Source of the DNA: Nymphaea colorata
Taxonomy: Eukaryota; Streptophyta; Magnoliopsida; Nymphaeales; Nymphaeaceae
Direction of reading: 5' to 3'
NCBI RefSeq assembly: GCF_008831285.2
Contig: NC_045142.1
Span: 22,939,300-23,003,299, forward strand
DNA: 64,000 bases
In this document: positions 22,254 to 34,620 of the stretch, piece by piece
Layout: the number at the start of each line of letters is the position of its first letter
How positions within the stretch are numbered: the first letter of the stretch is position 1
Translations under genes and position numbers: made by a program
Notes under the pieces: generated by a model
What the model was told of the DNA's origin: nothing
Databases searched by the model: none
Seen by the model: only the letters and a program-made list of their open reading frames with translations

Positions 22254-23598
22254 GATTGTGATCTAATAACTCTTGGTTGTAGACACATCAAAGAGTTATT
22301 AGTCCCTGGAAATCAACAGCTCATTTGATGAGGCTTGTCAATGATTGATCATAAGTTTGTCTATATGTCGGTCTTTAATAGAATCTGGACCGGAGGAGCC
22401 AATATCTTACATGAATTAGGTTACATGTTAGGCGCCTAACACATAATTGTATGTTAGGAGCAATGTCACAAAAAATGCGTCTTACTGGAAAAAAACACTA
22501 TTAAACGTGAAAAAAAAACACATTTTTTTTAAATAAATGCCAAAAAATAAAAAAAAAAGTGAAAAAATGTGTATTCTATGCATATAATATGCATTTTTTC
22601 GTATTTTTATTTTTTATAATTTTAAGATTTATTACATGTTTTAATTTTAAAAAAAATTGCCGATATTTTCTCATTTTATTGTCGAGATATACAGCTTTGT
22701 CGTATTATATCAGAGAAATTTCTCGCCATATAATACCCATACACTTTTTTTTTGTGACAATGGTTAGGAGTTAAAAATGACCCTGGAAGACAAGAATGTG
22801 ATAATGGACGGATCATCATTAAGATAATTTCTAATGCAACTCTGCTGGAGATTGGTCACCCTACCCTTAAAGATCTCGAGGATTTTCATCATTTGGATAG
22901 CAAATATATATCACATTTTTTTCATCACGCAGAACTGTACTGACACAATATTCGCGTCACTAAAAGCAACTATGCCTAGAACCACTCGTACTACCTTCTA
23001 TGACATGTTTTTAGATCATTTCTCACACTCGTTTATGTCAGTAATGATGTCCCTTCATAGACCCATGCGCATTTCATTGGCATCACTTTCATTGAGGTCT
23101 TGTATCGAGCTACTAGTTGCGTTTGTGAAAGCGTTGGCTGTCTTTCAAAACTGGTTACGTGCACACCTCTGATCTAATGACTAAAATATTTTCAAAAAAA
23201 AAAAAAAAAAGAAGATTTTTATAAAGACAAAAAAAAAGAAGAAGAAGATTTTTATAAAGACAAAAAAAAAGAATTATAAAAGTTTTAAACATCTAAAATG
23301 TAAATACTTTATACAAAAAATTAAAATGTCCCAAACTCCTTTCTTTGTTTTTTAAAATGCATATTTGTTGTGTGTGCAGAGGTGTGCACGCAACTCAATC
23401 TCAAACCCTTAGTTTTTCTGGCGCCACACTTTACTTTTTGGTGCTCCTAAGTATAAAATATTGTTTTCTTGTGGAGGAGAACATGGGTTACGTGGAGTCT
23501 CACCAACTCTGACTTCAAGTTGAACTTCTTTTATTCTCTTTTTTTTTTTTTGTTTTTTGTTCTTCCTTTGACAACATACTTCTTGATTTTTTTTTTAT

Positions 23599-23634
<36 letters not shown>

Positions 23635-23665
23635 CTTTGACTACATACTTTTTGAATTTTATATA

Positions 23666-23696
<31 letters not shown>

Positions 23697-23861
23697 GAAT
23701 GAATCCCCTGTTACTTGACAAGTTGATGATTTGATCATAAGGAGAGAGAGAGAAATGTGTACATTGGCAACAACCAAAGAGACTTAGCAATCACCAAAGC
23801 CATAAAGCCATGCAACAACAGGAACCCAACAAAAGACAAAACAACCAAACACAGACATTGA
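22254..23861. other. Repeat-rich spacer, no gene recognised
   Basis: A/T runs and short tandem patches: AAAAAAAGAAGAAGAAG with GATTTTTATAAAGAC repeated at 23200-23275, and long (GA)n tracts at 23601-23628, 23665-23693 and 23741-23752. The open frame at 22834-23172 has no recognised motif. Confidence 0.5.
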
Positions 23862-24935
23862 TCACAACATCTTCCCCATGTGATCCTCCTCCTCCTCTGG
23901 TGCAAAAAGCCAAGCTGCCATGGATTCTTGCTGCTGTTCACAGCAGCAAGAATCCATCACCTTCTGCACGCACTCTCCTTCTCCCTCATTCTCCCACAGC
24001 CATGAAAGCATCTCCTCCGCACATCCCTCCCTCAGTTTCTCCTCCAAGCTCCCCCAGTCGAAATCCAGGTAATCCTCCACTCTGAACGGCTTCTCTACCT
24101 CCTCTGCAAGCCACTCTAGGGGAGGGCTGAGTTGGTCATGATCCTTTCTCTCACTACTTGCCCCACTGATCTCCCCTTCCTGAGCAACACCAGACTGGTC
24201 AACGCTCATCTCACTGTGATCAAGCACAGCTTCCAGTTCCCCACTTTCTCTCTCTTGGTTCACATCAAGCACCCAACTCCCCTCCTCCTGGCTCAAACCC
24301 AGCAGCTCACATGACTCCCCATCATTGATGAAGAACCCATTCTCCCTCTCCTGTTGCACACCCAGAACCCCACTTTCTCCCTCCAGATCCAGCTCCAAAA
24401 TGTCATCAATTCCTGCAGCCCCCACTTCATCTGTGAACTGCCCACTGCTTTCTCTCTCTTGCTGCTGCACACCCAGTGCTGGAACCTCAGTCCCTCTCAT
24501 CCCTTCCTTTCCAAGACACCCACTTTCTCTCTCCTCAGCGGCGCCATTGATGACCGTGGCCCTCCCTTCGCTTTCAGGCCTGTTCTTGAAGGTTCTCTCC
24601 CCATTAACTCCCACCCTTTCATTGATGGACATGGTCTTTAATACAGTGCCTGCACCTTCCTCATTTCTCTCTTGGTCCTCATCAGTGGGCCTCTTTATAG
24701 AAGACCTGCCATTCTTGTTGAGCCTCCTCCTTGGAGTGGTGCCTATAATGAGAGGGAACCCATCTTTCCCCCTCCTGTAGCTGTTGATCTTTCTGCTTAA
24801 GTGAGAATTCCAGTAGTTTTTTATCTCATTGTCCGTCCTCCCGGGCAGATACCCGGCTATCAAAGACCACCTGCATCACAATACGCTCATCAGTCGGTAC
24901 TCTTCAAGAACACATGCATATGCATGTGCAACATG

Positions 24936-24975
<40 letters not shown>

Positions 24976-25824
24976 CACCGACACACGGACCCCTTAACTT
25001 TTTGCTAAAAAAATATTTTAAATAAAATATAAACTTCTTAATATATTTTATTAGAACAAGCTGTTTTTATGAAAAATATGTTTTTTTTTTACTATCAGAA
25101 TGTTGATGCTATGGGAGTAAATTCATTTTTTCTTAGTATAAAAACACTATTTAAGTCTAACAAATGATCTATCTTTTGCACCAACCTATTCTTAAGATCA
25201 TATCAATAAAGTTATATTACAAAAAAAAAAGACATTTTAACTTGAAAATTAAAGCGTAAGTGTTTGGTTTTTACCAATTTCCATGCACACAAACACATAC
25301 ATATGTGTGTGTGTAATTGCAAAAGTGAAGTGCATTTTAGACAACTAAAAGCATCAGAGGTCAAGTCCAAATCGGATTTGTGGAATTGAAAATGACAAAC
25401 CCTTCAAAATAGATTGAACCCATTTATAAAACTCACCTATATTTGTACCCCTTTTTGTTGGCCTTTTGGTCCCTACAAGGTACATGGTCACTCACTCGAA
25501 GATTTGACACGACAGATAAATTTAAACTCATAGCATATATATATATATATATAGAAACAATTATGTGCTTTAAGCAATGATTTACCGTGATTTTAGCAAA
25601 AAAATTTTAGCAGATTTAAATCTTTATATATATAATATATGAAAATTGAAATCAACTAACTACCTTTATGCATGGTTGGATTTTTTCATTTTTATTTTTT
25701 TGTCAATAAAACCATAACAAAAGGAAAATCATGGCTAAGTAGCTGACCATTGTCAAATCCAACGCACCGGTTTTTAGTAACACAAAATTAAAAAAAAAAA
25801 AAAAGAACAACCGGCCAGGACTGA

Positions 25825-25855
<31 letters not shown>

Positions 25856-27908
25856 CCCCAAGCACATTAAATATTCCAGACTTGGCTTCGCAATGGTGTT
25901 AAGTGAGACAAAAGTGTGCTGAGCTGAGCAACAACCAACAAGTTCTAGTTTGACCGACTGATGAGTTTATGGTGCTCTCTTTTAGCAAACACTTTATTGT
26001 TTGTCAGATATGTAATCTTGATACTTACGTGTCTTTCTTCTGAAAATTGTCAAAATCATGAGGTTCATGTGACACCTAAAATTGATTAATAAAAAACCCA
26101 ATTTTTTAGTCACATATAGACACATGCACCCTTCGCTCCACGCTAATACCAGTTTAAATTTCTGCTTTCAACTTAGAGAGAGAAAATTTCGTCACTTCTA
26201 GTGAAATTAAATAAATGCAATTTACTCATTAAGTTTCGCCTTAGGCCTCAAATTTATTTTTTTCAGTTCATTCTTGTAAGTTTTCAGCTCAAAAACATTT
26301 TTTTGTTTTTGTTTTCCTTTTTAATGAATGAGAAATCAGTAGCGATTAGAGTTCCAAGAAAGCCTATAGAGCAGAGACTTTATATAAGAATGTTGTACTT
26401 GGTTCATTTAATATATCAAATATATCTTGCTTGTCATTATAGTCAGATAAAATGAAAGAGAAGTATAACGCCTTGGGTAGGTAAAAAGAAGAGACAAAAG
26501 CGACTCCAAAAAAGTAAAAAAGCAAAAAGAAAAGACCCATAACAAATATATATCAACAACTCACCATGACCATATTTCTTGAAACTTTTTTGTTGGACTT
26601 ATTGGTGCAACTCATTTAATTTCCCTTTCTTCTTTTCTAGAATTTTCATTTTAATGAGTTGAGGCTGCTTAGTTTCAAGATTTATATCTTGTTTCATGAA
26701 GTTGGGATCTAGAAAACTTGTCTTCCTTTGCATATGAGAATTTTTAATGAAATAAAAAAGCCATTAATGTGGGCTAGCTCCTACAGCACAGAAAGAAATC
26801 TGTCAGAAAAATCTTTCAGTAACCAAAATGACAAAGGCACGAAATAAAAACTTGTATGTCTAGAATTATGTCTTTCAAGTGATCAAAACATTTAGAAAGA
26901 CAACTCAGTAAAATTCCCTCTCTCTCTCATTCTACATCTCTCTCTTTCCTTCTCTGTCAGCACTGTTATAAACCCATTGATATTGGGGGCAAACTAGAGA
27001 TGTTCCCAAGACTTAAGAACATTTTCTTTGGGGTTTAGTTTCTTGGCAAGAGGCATACTTATGAAGAAATATGGTACCTGTTGCCCAAGGAGCCATGAAG
27101 CTTGATGATGATCTCTTCTTCCTCTGGAGAGATGTTCCCTCTCTTCAGATCAGATCTCAAGTAATTGATCCATCTCAGTCTGCAACTCTTCCCACACCTC
27201 AACAATCCTTCAAGTGTATAAAAAACATATGCAGAAGGGACACAAAATTTCAGTACAGGAAACAAACTGTTTCTAACGCTCCCAATGAAACATCTGCAGA
27301 CTCTTTCAACAGTAGTTGAGTAGTTTATTGAGAGGTTTTGCTAAGCCTGAATATTAATGCTGAGCAGAAAAAAAAAAAACTTGCTTTGTAAATTAATAGT
27401 GCATTTAAAGTAATATTAAGACAAGAAAAGCTGTTTATTAAAATCTGGGTAGTTTGATATTGTTTTCATTCACAAACACAGAGAAAATATTAAATTTCCG
27501 AGTAACATTAAGGCGAAAACAGTCCATTTTTAAGTAAAATTCAAGGTAAGAAAAACTTCTTTTTAAGGAAAATGTGTATATGGGCATATTTCGATTGCAC
27601 ATCTACACAAACACAAACAATGCCAACTTAATAAAACATTCCGATGAAGAATTTTCAGAATGACAGTAAAAAAAAAGGGAAAATCAAAATGGGATGAGTT
27701 TTCGTCGGTCGAAGTATCTTTTCCTGGTTCTGAGATGCGAAATCCAACAACAGTTAGCAGAGAGCATCTCCTGACCTGCATTCTTGGGCAACGTTCTCCA
27801 AGATCCTTCTCCATTCTGCTGAATATACTTCGTCAACATCTCGTCTTCCTCAGCCGTCCACCTCCCCTTCTTCAGACCAACTTTCTCACAGCAAGGAGCT
27901 CTCCCCAT
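23862..27908 (-). CDS. R2R3-MYB transcription factor, subgroup 7-like (flavonol type)
   Basis: Three exons, 27908-27776 (133 nt), 27207-27078 (130 nt) and 24870-23862, join to 423 aa. The 133/130 exon sizes and phases are the classical R2R3-MYB pattern. The R2 repeat begins [21 protein letters not shown]3 contains [19 protein letters not shown] and ends [18 protein letters not shown]. The bHLH-interaction signature in R3 is not met. A GRSSIKRP motif at residues 142-149 resembles the subgroup 7 GRTxRSxMK box of MYB11/12/111, which activate flavonol synthesis genes. The C-terminus is acidic with DYLDFDW (354-360) and AAWLF (407-411). Three similar [AV]L[GD]V.QERE.SG motifs occur at about 219, 256 and 288. 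Intron 2 (2.2 kb) holds repeats. MYB identity is certain; subgroup is probable. Confidence 0.92.
24987..25280 (-). repeat. Dispersed repeat family member in MYB intron 2
   Basis: In reverse orientation, this shares words with 30023-30402 and 37557-38010: CCTTAACTTTTTG on one side and GGTTTTTACCAATT on the other, with TTTTAAATAAAATATAAAC between. Family members are AT-rich and non-coding. It is preceded by a (CT)n run at 24935-24972. Confidence 0.6.
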
Positions 27909-28200
27909 CTGGCAAGCTGTAGAGAGAGAGAGAGAGTATTTACACTACAATGAAAAAGTGAGAACGTAGTGCATGAAGAGCAAGCAATAGTAGTAATACT
28001 GGGAGTGAGAGAGAAGTGCCAAGCGTGTGAAGTGAGTAATAAAGGGGTTAGAGAGAGGAGGAGGAGGGAGAATAAGAAGGGGATGGCAGCGGCGGAGGAG
28101 GAGCCACGGCAGCGGCGGAGGGGAAGGGGTTGGCCGTGGCAACTCCAGCGCGACAAGCATAAGAAGGGGGCGTCACACTCCCCACGTTGATGCCCTTATT
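27909..28200 (-). promoter_or_regulatory. MYB upstream region
   Basis: The 5' flank of the MYB gene holds a GA-run at 27921-27934, a GGAGG-rich block at 28058-28125 and a CCACGTTG word at about 28180-28187, with an ACGT core of the kind bound by bZIP proteins such as HY5 in flavonoid genes. No clear TATA box was placed. Open frames here on both strands are low-complexity and were not called. Confidence 0.35.
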
Positions 28201-30022
28201 AACTCCTCCCCTTATCATGCTAACATCCCATATTGACCCCATCGACCTGCTTTTATTATTTCAGCCACCTTTATTTTCCGTTTCTTTCAAACTATATTTT
28301 TCATATAATATAGGAGAATTATAATATAAAACCAAATGCAATATTAAGTCCTTCATTCATTTTTTCAGCTACCATGTCTCCTCTATAACAATCTCGTTGT
28401 CGGTATCTCTTTCTCTGTATATATATTAAGTCCTTTATTAAATTTTCCAGCTGCCATGAACAATCTCGTTGTTGGTATCTTTTTCTTTTTCTGTATATAT
28501 ATATATATATTGTAAAATGACTAAAATTTATAAATTTTTTATATACCAAATTAGTATTAGTCATGGTTATGATGCAACAACAATTTATGGTGACTTTAGT
28601 GATGATTTAAGGTCTTCTCATTCATGTGTTTGTGTGTATAAGTGATTAGTAAACACCACACCATTTTGGTAAGGGACAAAAGCCAAACTTTCTAAACTTG
28701 TGTTAAAAAATATTTTAAACAAGAATCTTCTAATGTATTTGTAAAAGCTAATTTAATATAATCATATTTTAGTTCAAGTGATTTTTGTTAAAAATCTTGG
28801 TCGTTATATTATCAAATTTTTAATGTTATAAGAGCAGCTCATTTTTTATAGTTAAAAAACATTACTAAAGTAAACAAGGAAAAAAGGATGACTAACTTTA
28901 TATATATATATATATATAGCATTAGTTAACTTAATTAGTTAGGTGAATTGTGTATAGTACCAATTTATGGTGGTGTTTGTACGAAAATTGACAATTGGTA
29001 CTAACGTACTCCATTATTGAATACACATGATTTTGTTATTGTTTACAGAATTTTCCCCAAGACATCCTTTGTCACGTTGCTGCCTTCAACTAGGTTTGCT
29101 TTGTCTATGAAATGTTCTTTAGCTATCCGATAGTAAGGACAGAGCTAGGAATTTTTCATTGGAGAAACCAAATTATAGTTTTCAAAATTTAATAGGAGCT
29201 AAAATATAATTTTTTAATTTTGTTAATATAGGTTAAACTAAAACTTTTAAAATTTATACGTATATTTTTTATTTTTAAAAGTTAAAAATTTTCCTTTCAA
29301 ATATATATATACATATATAAGATTTATCTTAAATTTTGAAAATATTAAATGATTTAAAAAGAAATAGTCACAAATTTGATTCAGGCCGATTTAACAACAT
29401 TGATCCGACCCTCCCCTAACTAGGGGTTTTCCACTTCAAGAGCGGTCTTGAAGAGGTTGTGTGTATGCGTATGTATGTGTCTATGCGCATTTAACCAAAC
29501 ATGCATATATTTATGTGTGTGTATGTGCATGCACATGTGGCTATTACCTTTTGGGACAAATGGCAGGTCCTTCTAATTATGTCGTTTCATATTTCATTTT
29601 CTATGCTAATTTCTAGGATATTCCCTAGTTTCATTAGATATTATTCCCTGTCTTCTTCTCCAAAAGGTAGGTTGATGTGTAGCTTTCTGCACTTTAAGAT
29701 AAAGTGGTATAGAAAAGTGCAAGGAGCCCATTGCTGCCCTTTCCCACTCCATGATTGAGGTTAAATAGGTGAACCAATGCTCTCTTATATGCATACAAAG
29801 CAACACAGTTACTTCATGGATAGAGATTTTAGATTTCTTGGGTGCTACATCTTGTTAGATTGCTAAAAATTAAAAATCTGTTGCTAAAAAGCAGTCGTCA
29901 CAGGAGCAATAGTGTATGTGCAGCAATGGTTCACGGTACTTTTAATAATAGTATATAAAATTTTTATCCATAGACTATTGCTGATAAGTTTGAATACACA
30001 CATATATATATATATATATACA

Positions 30023-30503
<481 letters not shown>

Positions 30504-30773
30504 CAGAGATTGTTAACTCAGAGCAAGGACAAATCAATACTAGTGGCCCCCATATGTCCCTCTATATTCTCTTGCCAGTACCTTGTGTTTTGGCTAGGCA
30601 AAGACACCCAAAGTGGTCCTAAAGGACTATGACAAGTGAATGTGAAGCTTTCTAGAGAGATTTTTTCACAATGGCACCAAGAAAGTTCTTGCCATGGAGT
30701 TTTATATACATGGGCTGTCAATGAGTTGCATTTGAATGAAATAAATTCAAAGAAATAAAATTCAGTTCAGTAA

Positions 30774-30808
<35 letters not shown>

Positions 30809-31416
30809 ATGCATACTGAATCCAACTCGACCGTGGTGGCGAAAGCTAGGTGTGGGCTTTTGAGGGCAGTTGCCACAAGGACTCATATAATTCCTTTTAT
30901 TTAGTTACACATTAATTTTTCCGTCCACGATTATTAAGACTTCTTATATTAATACCCTTTAACCACAAATTTATGGCTCTGTCACAACTTGTCAGTGTCT
31001 CCAGTTTCAACTTGTGGGTACAATGACAATCCTATACTATTAAGAGCTTCATTCATTTGGTTTTGAAGCATTCAACTTGAAACGTGTAAATATATTACAC
31101 AGTTGAAATCAGAATTGAAATCAGAAGGCTACCAGATGTTGTCAGATGGTTAAAAAGTTAAATCCAAGGTTAACAAGTACCATTATATGTAAGCTATCAC
31201 TACACGATAAAAACCTTGTTAATGCTCCTATCACTAAAGACTTGTAGTGATGGATTCTAATTGTTTAGCTATCTGGCAATATTTAGCGGCCGGCCGATTT
31301 TGATTTCTCTATTAGATTAATTGGTTTTGAAGCTTAGCCAACCGGCATCGATCGCTTGCCATAAACTGATAGATGTCTACCAAACTCTAGTTTGCCTTTA
31401 AAAAAAGAAGAAGAAG

Positions 31417-31460
<44 letters not shown>

Positions 31461-33414
31461 ACACACATAAGACTCCAATATAGATCAATTTTCTCTACAT
31501 AACCCAATGGTAGCTCCACTGGACACTATATTACCAACAATTCCATCAGAATCTGACAAAAACAGCAGAGTGTAGTTGAATTGCAGGTCAGTTGGAAGGC
31601 ATGCAACAACTTGAAGCCTTTAGTCAATGTTATTGAGGTCGGCCTGAATCCGCCGATTTGAATCGAATCGGCTCCTTTGCCGATTCGATGCAGTGGCTGA
31701 ATCGGTGAACTCTTAAAATTGGGCGATTTGTTAGTGACTCGGCAGAATCATGGGTGAATCAGGCGATTCAATGTGAATCGCCTGATAAAGGAAATCATGC
31801 ATGCTTGCACAACTGCATATTAATTCTTATATTTTTTTTTCCTTCATATTAATTCTTTTTCTCCTTTTTTCTTCTTCTTGGGCTGCATGCTTGCAGGGCT
31901 TTCATTAATTCTTATATTTAATGCACGGGAATGCATATATATATATATATAATTTGTGTGGTTCACATAAGGTTAATGCATTCATTTTTGTGTTAAAAAC
32001 CTTGAAGAGTCTTGGCAGGCTTTTAGAGCAAATGTATTAGTGATCATTTAAAATTTTAAAATAAATTTTTGGTAACTGCTTATACTGGATGTACGGACCA
32101 TGGAGCTACCATCAAACAAGTGTGTTAAATATCTTATTTCATTTGGTCATTAATGACTATAATTTAATCTTTTTATGACCTTTCATTTTTTCTCAAAACG
32201 GTAAATCTTGTATGTTAATTTTTATAAATTTTTTTTATTACTTTTGATTTTTAATATTTTTCAAATTTTAAGTATTAAGTATAAAAAAAAATAGTTTTCA
32301 CAAAAACCAATTCTTTTAAGTATTAAGTATGCCATCCAAACTTTGCCTTAATATTTTTTTTTTCTTTTTTCTTTGTGCTTGAAAAGTAGTTGAACTTTGA
32401 CTAGTGGTTATAGGCAGCTATTTGAAAACTTACTTTTATTGTACCTGACCAGACAAATTATTAACTTGCAACTTGCATGCATTAAAAAAGAGAGTTTGTA
32501 GATTAAAAAAATTGAAAAGCATGCAGCAGCAAACCTCTAAATAGATAAACTTGACTATGTGTAGAAACAGGGATTCTACATTTCAGATTTTCCTAGGAAA
32601 AAAGGCGTTTGGAACCTGCATTCTCGGTACATATGATCTGATTCCCCTCCTTGATCGATCCAGAACGTAAAATCCTCATGTTTGAAGGTCTCAAACACTT
32701 TTTTTTTTTTTGCAAGAAAAATGAGGAACAATTGAGTTGTAATAAATGTGTAAATTTCTAAAATAATTTTGAAAAAATCCAGCGTATGCTATTACTTCAA
32801 TGGCCAATTAGTGGGGAAAAGGTTAGCCTTACGGCTCCAACTTTTCCCTGGAAAACTTTTCCGGTTGTAAAACAGAAAAGTTTTACAGTAACTTTTGTCG
32901 TGGCAAGAGATATCCCCACCTTCCCTTCAAGGCAGGACTTTTTTCTCCCATAATTAGGAAACTTTTGCTAATTCAATCACATCCGTTCTTTATCGAATGC
33001 CAATCCAATCTTATCCTGTGGTTCCTGTTCACTTGTCATCTTTTATCCACTCAAAATTAGTGATTTTACACTTTTTACAGGATTTTTTTTCACCCAAACT
33101 GGAAAGAGATGATAAGTGAATGTAAAAATGTAAAATATGTAAAAGGAAGCGTATTTAATGAAAGTAAAACTGTAACTAAATTTGGAACACTCCCTAGCTA
33201 TGTTGATGGGTTTTGGTACAGGCGCTAGGGGTATAATATAACTGGTTGAGTCATCGGATCGATTTTCACCGGTACCATTCCTTTTGAACACAACACTCTA
33301 GTTGAGTGAGTGTGTTGAAAGTCCGCTTAGCTCTGTAAGCCGTCTTAGACCCCAGATGTGGGAGAAAAGGGAGAGTACTTTGTCTCTTCTTCAGGCGGCT
33401 TTTGCTTACCCTTA

Positions 33415-34176
33415 GGCCACGTTTGATGCGCGCAGATATTACTGTGCATGGGATGAAATTTACCGTTTTTGTACGGTTTTTCACAAGCATATCAAACGCA
33501 GGAAATTTTCCTCTGCAAAAACAGTACGATAAGGGTAACTTTACCCCGGAAAAAAGTCGGACCTTCAGAGGTCCGACTTTTTTCCGTGGATTTTTTTCCT
33601 GCCCATTAGGAAGGGCGCTGTGAAAAGCCGAGAGGGAGCGCAAGACCTCTTCCGATGGCAACGCTGGCACTGATGGATGCCAACACCAGCCGCATAAGGA
33701 TAAGGGAGGGTGGAGGGAGGGCCGTATCCACTAATAGTGGAAGGGAGATGAAAGAGGCAAGGGCCACTGCACGGCGGCCCACACTTCACTCATTCTTCCT
33801 CTTCTTCCTCCTCCCCTCTCCTACCATATGCACACTGGAGTTGGGAGAGCTCAACGCAGCCCATTCGGTTGTACTTACCTCCGGCAAGCAGGGATCTGGC
33901 GCAGACGCGTCCCATGACCAGCCATATCCATGGCTTGGCAGCAGTGATGGCGGTGAGTGCGGTGTGGCTGTAAGGGGAGGTGAGGGATGTCCGGCTTCAC
34001 CTTCTCCCCTCACCAAGACGACGAACACTGAATTTTTTACCTCGAAAAAGATTTCCAGGCCATCAAACATGGCCTGAAAATGGAAGAAGGAAACTTTACC
34101 TTAGGTAAACTTACCCTGGATTTTTTCCCTTGAAAAAATCTTCCTTATGAAAAAATCCAGGCCATCAAACGTGGCC
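33415..34176. mobile_element. PIF/Harbinger-type non-autonomous element
   Basis: Perfect terminal inverted repeats GGCCACGTTTGATG and CATCAAACGTGGCC flank 762 bases, with TTA on both sides (33412-33414 and 34177-34179). A 3-bp TTA target duplication is the hallmark of PIF/Harbinger elements. No transposase is encoded. The frame at 33655-34077 (140 codons) and others lack motifs, so the GC-richer core could be captured sequence of unknown origin. A near copy of the right terminus (GGCCATCAAACATGGCC) lies inside at 34052-34068. The element sits at the exact left edge of the hAT-type element that follows. Confidence 0.85.
33548..33585. repeat. Perfect 17-bp hairpin inside the Harbinger-type element
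   Basis: GGAAAAAAGTCGGACCT at 33548-33564 is followed after TCAG by its exact reverse complement at 33569-33585. A run of T in the second arm makes it terminator-like in appearance, but in a plant genome it is more likely a structural part of the transposon. Confidence 0.9.
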
Positions 34177-34177
34177 T

Positions 34178-34612
34178 TAGGGATGGCAAATGATCGAATT
34201 CGGATCGGATATATCCTTAATCATATCCGCTTTTCGGATATTTACATAATCGAAATTCAAATTTTGAATAAAGAAAAGTAATATCCGAATCCAAATATGA
34301 AATCTGATTTTACCATCTGAATCCGATTCTAATCCAATTTTTATATTTATATCTGAATCCGAATTCGAATTTCGAACCAGATTTTGCCAATTTTCAAAAT
34401 TTAATAGCATTAGATACAAAATATTTGTCTAAAAATGAATATGATCCAAATCTGTATCCTATTCGAATCCGAATTGAACATGATCGGATGCCATTTATTA
34501 AATTTAATCCGATCTTATTTCTGAATCAAATATTAAATTTTTTTTCGTATCCGATTTTTTTTTATTAGTTCAATCGAATATCTGATTCAAATCAGATATA
34601 TTGACATCCCTA
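34178..34612. mobile_element. hAT-type non-autonomous element
   Basis: Termini TAGGGATGGCAA and TTGACATCCCTA are inverted copies with one mismatch. The interior is rich in GGATATCCGAATCCGAATT-type words. The right flank is CTTACCCA (34613-34620). The matching left flank CTTACCCT is found not beside the element but at 33405-33412, just before the Harbinger-type insertion. This 7 of 8 match is the expected 8-bp hAT target duplication once the younger element is removed. Confidence 0.8.
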
Positions 34613-34620
34613 CTTACCCA

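Noticed and set aside
23862-24780. Plus-strand serine/proline-rich frames over the MYB
   Set aside because: Antisense shadows of MYB exon 3.
27872-28242. Frames on both strands just upstream of the MYB
   Set aside because: Low-complexity GA/GGC composition; the MYB start MGRAPCC at 27908 is certain and this is its 5' flank.
33548-33585. Hairpin with T-run as a transcription terminator
   Set aside because: Rho-independent terminators do not apply to plant nuclear DNA; it is inside a transposon.
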